From Acidobacteriaceae bacterium (GTDB lineage: Bacteria; Acidobacteriota; Terriglobia; Terriglobales; Acidobacteriaceae), in assembly GCA_003139795.1 (NCBI GenBank), contig PLGM01000101.1, positions 7,971 through 71,970 on the forward strand: a stretch of 64,000 nt of DNA. The letters run 5' to 3'. Below are positions 62,333-64,000 of this stretch, one piece after another. Under the pieces are notes generated by a model that did no database searches, was not told the DNA's origin, and saw only the letters and a list, made by a program, of their open reading frames with translations. Position 1 is the first letter of the stretch. Each line of letters starts with the position of its first letter. The position numbers and the translations under genes were made by a program.

Positions 62333-62542
62333 TCAGGCGATCACCGGCAACCGGCGCTCCAAGGCAAAGATCAGGTCCTTGGCGTGCAGCTTCAGCTTCT
62401 TCAGGCGCACTTCTTCGAGTTGTTCATCCGAAGAAAGATAAGGTTTTTGAAGCAATTCTTCCAGCCGCTGAGCGTAGCGATGATGTTCGGCATGCAGACG
62501 ATCGATCTCTTCGCTCAGCGTGGGATCCTGTACTTCGTCCAT
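62333..62542 (-). CDS. YdcH/DUF465-family small protein
   Basis: 69 residues from the ATG at 62542 with a good GGAGG site; the ORF's first 15 residues cover the upstream repeat and were removed. SEEIDRLHAEHHRYAQRLEELLQKPYLSSDEQLEEVRLKKLKLHAKDLIFAL is the DUF465/YdcH helical hairpin. Function unknown in the family. A 17-bp tandem repeat lies about 20 bases upstream. Confidence 0.87.
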   Translation of the reverse strand: MDEVQDPTLSEEIDRLHAEHHRYAQRLEELLQKPYLSSDEQLEEVRLKKLKLHAKDLIFALERRLPVIA

Positions 62543-62563
62543 CAAGCACCTCCGTCGTTTAAC

Positions 62564-62596
62564 TGAACATTTACATATACTGAACATTTACATATA
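62564..62596 (-). promoter_or_regulatory. 17-bp tandem repeat upstream of the YdcH-like gene
   Basis: On the gene's strand TATATGTAAATGTTCAG occurs twice without a gap, ending just before the ribosome-site region. It is strongly AT-rich in GC-rich surroundings. Its position fits an operator or core promoter. Confidence 0.6.
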
Positions 62597-62690
62597 TCGC
62601 CGCCCCAGTGCAAACGGCAAGAGAGAAATTCAGCGAAAGTAACCTGAACCTGTGAATTTCAGCATCGAAGACTGCCAGGCGTGACCCCAA

Positions 62691-63194
62691 TCACGTCCCG
62701 GTTTCTGGAACCGGCGATGCCCCCACCCGCAGCCCCATCAGAACCGCATCTTCTTGAGGATCAGCGTAGTAGCGCGGCCGTCGCTCGGTTTCCTTGAATC
62801 CCTGCGCCTGGTAGAAACCCAGCGCCGCCCGGTTTGAGGCTCTCACTTCCAAAATCACCTCCGTCACCTGCTCCGTGAGCAGCTTCTCGACCATCGCCTT
62901 GAGCAACCGTCCGCCCACCCCTCGCCGTTGCCACTCCGCGGCCACTGCAATCGACTCCAGCTCCGCCTGCGGCGCCAGCAAACTCGCCACTGCGAAACCC
63001 GCCACGGCGTCCGTCTCCGGCTCCTCCGCCACCAGCGCAATCCTCCGCGGTGTGTTCAGGGGGTCCAGCGCTGCCCAATAAGCCGAAACCGGCCACCGGG
63101 GCGCATCCCGCAAGCTCTCCGCAATCTCCATCACGCGCTCGAGGTCCGCCGCGCTCATGCGCCGAATCCGCACCTCCGTCGCACGCGAATTCAT
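62691..63194 (-). CDS. rimI: Ribosomal-protein-alanine N-acetyltransferase (RimI-like)
   Basis: 167-residue GNAT acetyltransferase. LESIAVAAEWQRRGVGGRLLKAMVE is the acetyl-CoA-binding motif A (Q/RxxGxG/A as QRRGVGG), and EVRASNRAALGFYQAQGFKETERRPRYY the B region. Acetylates the N-terminus of S18 in model bacteria. Its ATG overlaps the tsaB stop, an arrangement (tsaB-rimI) found in many genomes. Confidence 0.9.
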   Translation of the reverse strand: MNSRATEVRIRRMSAADLERVMEIAESLRDAPRWPVSAYWAALDPLNTPRRIALVAEEPETDAVAGFAVASLLAPQAELESIAVAAEWQRRGVGGRLLKAMVEKLLTEQVTEVILEVRASNRAALGFYQAQGFKETERRPRYYADPQEDAVLMGLRVGASPVPETGT

Positions 63195-63889
63195 GCCCGT
63201 TGCGGCCCCGCCGGCGCGCCAAAAACCTCCGTGCCAAAGATCTCCGCATCCGACCGCCGCAGATAGTTCCCATCCAGCAGCGCCAGGTCCACAAACTCCT
63301 CAGCCTCAACCCGCCCCGCGCAAAGCCGCAGCGCATCCGCGGCCGTCGGCACGAGGGTGCGCACCAGCTCCGCATCCGGCCACGCCGCCTTCAGCAGCGC
63401 CTGAGCCGCATCGTCGCAAACGGCAACCCGCTGGGGCGCCGGATCGATCACCGCCAGCTCCTGCCTACCAGCCAGCAGTTCCCTGGCCTCCAGACCCAGC
63501 CCTCCCACCCGCAGAAAAACCTCGCCCCGATGCGCATCCAGGGCCGACGACTCCACGCCCGCCTTCCATGCCAGAACTTCAAGCCGCGAAACCGCCGCCA
63601 CCGGAATCTGTGTGCCTTCGCCCAGTCCCTTCACCGCGCTCAGTCCCACGCGCACGCCCGTAAAGCTCCCCGGCCCGTTCACCGCCACCATCGCGCCAAT
63701 CTCCCTCAGTGGCGCTCCGGCACGCGCCAGCAATTCGCCCACCGCCGCCACCAGCGTAGCGGAGTAGCTCCGCCCCTCAAGCTCGATCTGGCCGAGAATC
63801 TCCACCGCGCCCTCAGCCAGCCGTCCCAGCGCCACCGACCCCGTCGGCCCGCAGGTATCGATCCCCAGTAAGAGCGCAGATTCAAGCAT
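63191..63889 (-). CDS. tsaB: tRNA threonylcarbamoyladenosine biosynthesis protein TsaB
   Basis: 232-residue ASKHA-fold protein that pairs with TsaD to make t6A37 in tRNAs. LLLGIDTCGPTGSVAL, VNGPGSFTGVRVGLSAVKGL and LEVLAWKAG are the expected N-lobe segments; the short C-lobe fits the TsaB length. Its ATG lies 8 bases after the stop of the PLP-enzyme gene, and its stop overlaps rimI. Confidence 0.94.
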   Translation of the reverse strand: MLESALLLGIDTCGPTGSVALGRLAEGAVEILGQIELEGRSYSATLVAAVGELLARAGAPLREIGAMVAVNGPGSFTGVRVGLSAVKGLGEGTQIPVAAVSRLEVLAWKAGVESSALDAHRGEVFLRVGGLGLEARELLAGRQELAVIDPAPQRVAVCDDAAQALLKAAWPDAELVRTLVPTAADALRLCAGRVEAEEFVDLALLDGNYLRRSDAEIFGTEVFGAPAGPQRA

Positions 63890-63897
63890 GATGCCCC

Positions 63898-64000
63898 TTA
63901 CACCGCTCCCAGCGCCTGCTCCAGGTCCGCAATCAGGTCGTCCTTGTCCTCAATCCCCACCGAGAGCCGCACCAGCCCCTGCGTAATCCCCAGCCGCTCC
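63898..64000 (-). CDS. C-terminus of a Cys/Met-metabolism PLP enzyme (partial, continues past the window)
   Basis: Only the last 33 residues and stop are inside the window: [20 protein letters not shown] then [13 protein letters not shown]. This is the C-terminal signature of cystathionine gamma-synthase/beta-lyase and O-acetylhomoserine sulfhydrylase-type enzymes; the exact member cannot be told from it. It is only 8 bases from tsaB, so the three genes are probably one transcript. Too short for the ORF track. Confidence 0.85.
   Translation of the reverse strand, partial: ERLGITQGLVRLSVGIEDKDDLIADLEQALGAV

Overview
The window is a piece of a high-GC (roughly 60-65 %) bacterial chromosome, most probably from an Acidobacteriota member (class Terriglobia, Acidobacteriaceae-like). 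The main reasons are a VWFA protein of the acidobacterial TIGR03436 type next to a 1204-residue TonB-dependent receptor with an N-terminal carboxypeptidase-regulatory-like domain, several small families I know mainly from this phylum, and dispersed intergenic hairpin repeats of a kind common in its genomes. No rRNA, tRNA, CRISPR array, transposase, integrase or phage gene was seen.

Layout. 0.3-2.1 kb: an AAA+ ATPase followed by a repeat island of two 118-bp palindromic elements around a nested hairpin. 2.1-11.6 kb: a Tat-exported Gfo/Idh/MocA oxidoreductase, an AlkD-like glycosylase, recG, an isoprenylcysteine-methyltransferase-like membrane enzyme, a conserved small protein, acpS, an MCE/MlaD lipid-transport protein, a secreted cytochrome P460 and small membrane proteins. 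11.6-16.3 kb: leuS, whose editing-domain region carries a short repeat-derived insertion, with flanking operon partners, then nfo. 16.3-21.1 kb: small hypotheticals, a HicBA-type pair and a YncE-propeller/phosphoesterase fusion. 21.2-27.7 kb: a coiled-coil protein, nagA facing a GlcNAc-kinase-like gene, an exported ENPP-type phosphodiesterase, a type II NADH dehydrogenase and a VapBC module with a visible operator. 27.7-32.9 kb: serS, a LolA-like protein, prfA-prmC and the broken 3' end of an alcohol dehydrogenase. 32.9-37.9 kb: exported sugar-active enzymes (GH43-like, GH27), a DinB-family protein, a TPR protein and a DUF5666 protein. 38.0-40.3 kb: kdsC-queC-queE (KDO and queuosine synthesis) and a Cys-rich DUF5522 protein. 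40.3-47.7 kb: the VWFA protein, the TonB receptor, a periplasmic dienelactone hydrolase and an XRE regulator. 47.7-52.6 kb: an aldo/keto reductase, a rhomboid protease, purH, a DUF429 protein and a solitary HicB-like protein. 53.0-59.5 kb: a large TPR protein, a creatininase-family protein, an orphan sugar-binding lipoprotein with a clear terminator, a dGTPase, a second coiled-coil protein and an orphan AbrB-type antitoxin. 59.5-64.0 kb: a phosphatidylethanolamine operon (psd-pssA) ending in an aspartate-semialdehyde-dehydrogenase homologue without its catalytic cysteine, then a YdcH-like gene, rimI, tsaB and the end of a Cys/Met-metabolism PLP enzyme.

Most of the window is housekeeping and envelope or carbohydrate metabolism, arranged in short operons with frequent ATGA/GTGA overlaps (queC/queE, psd/pssA, tsaB/rimI, prfA/prmC, vapB/vapC, hicB/hicA). 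I found no complete new defence or biosynthetic system. The least ordinary signals are the repeat families, including the copy expressed inside LeuRS; the cysteine-less Asd homologue fixed in a phospholipid operon; the long SerRS arm insertion; and the paired palindromic elements at 1.66-2.02 kb. Functional calls come from reading motifs by eye; no database search was possible.
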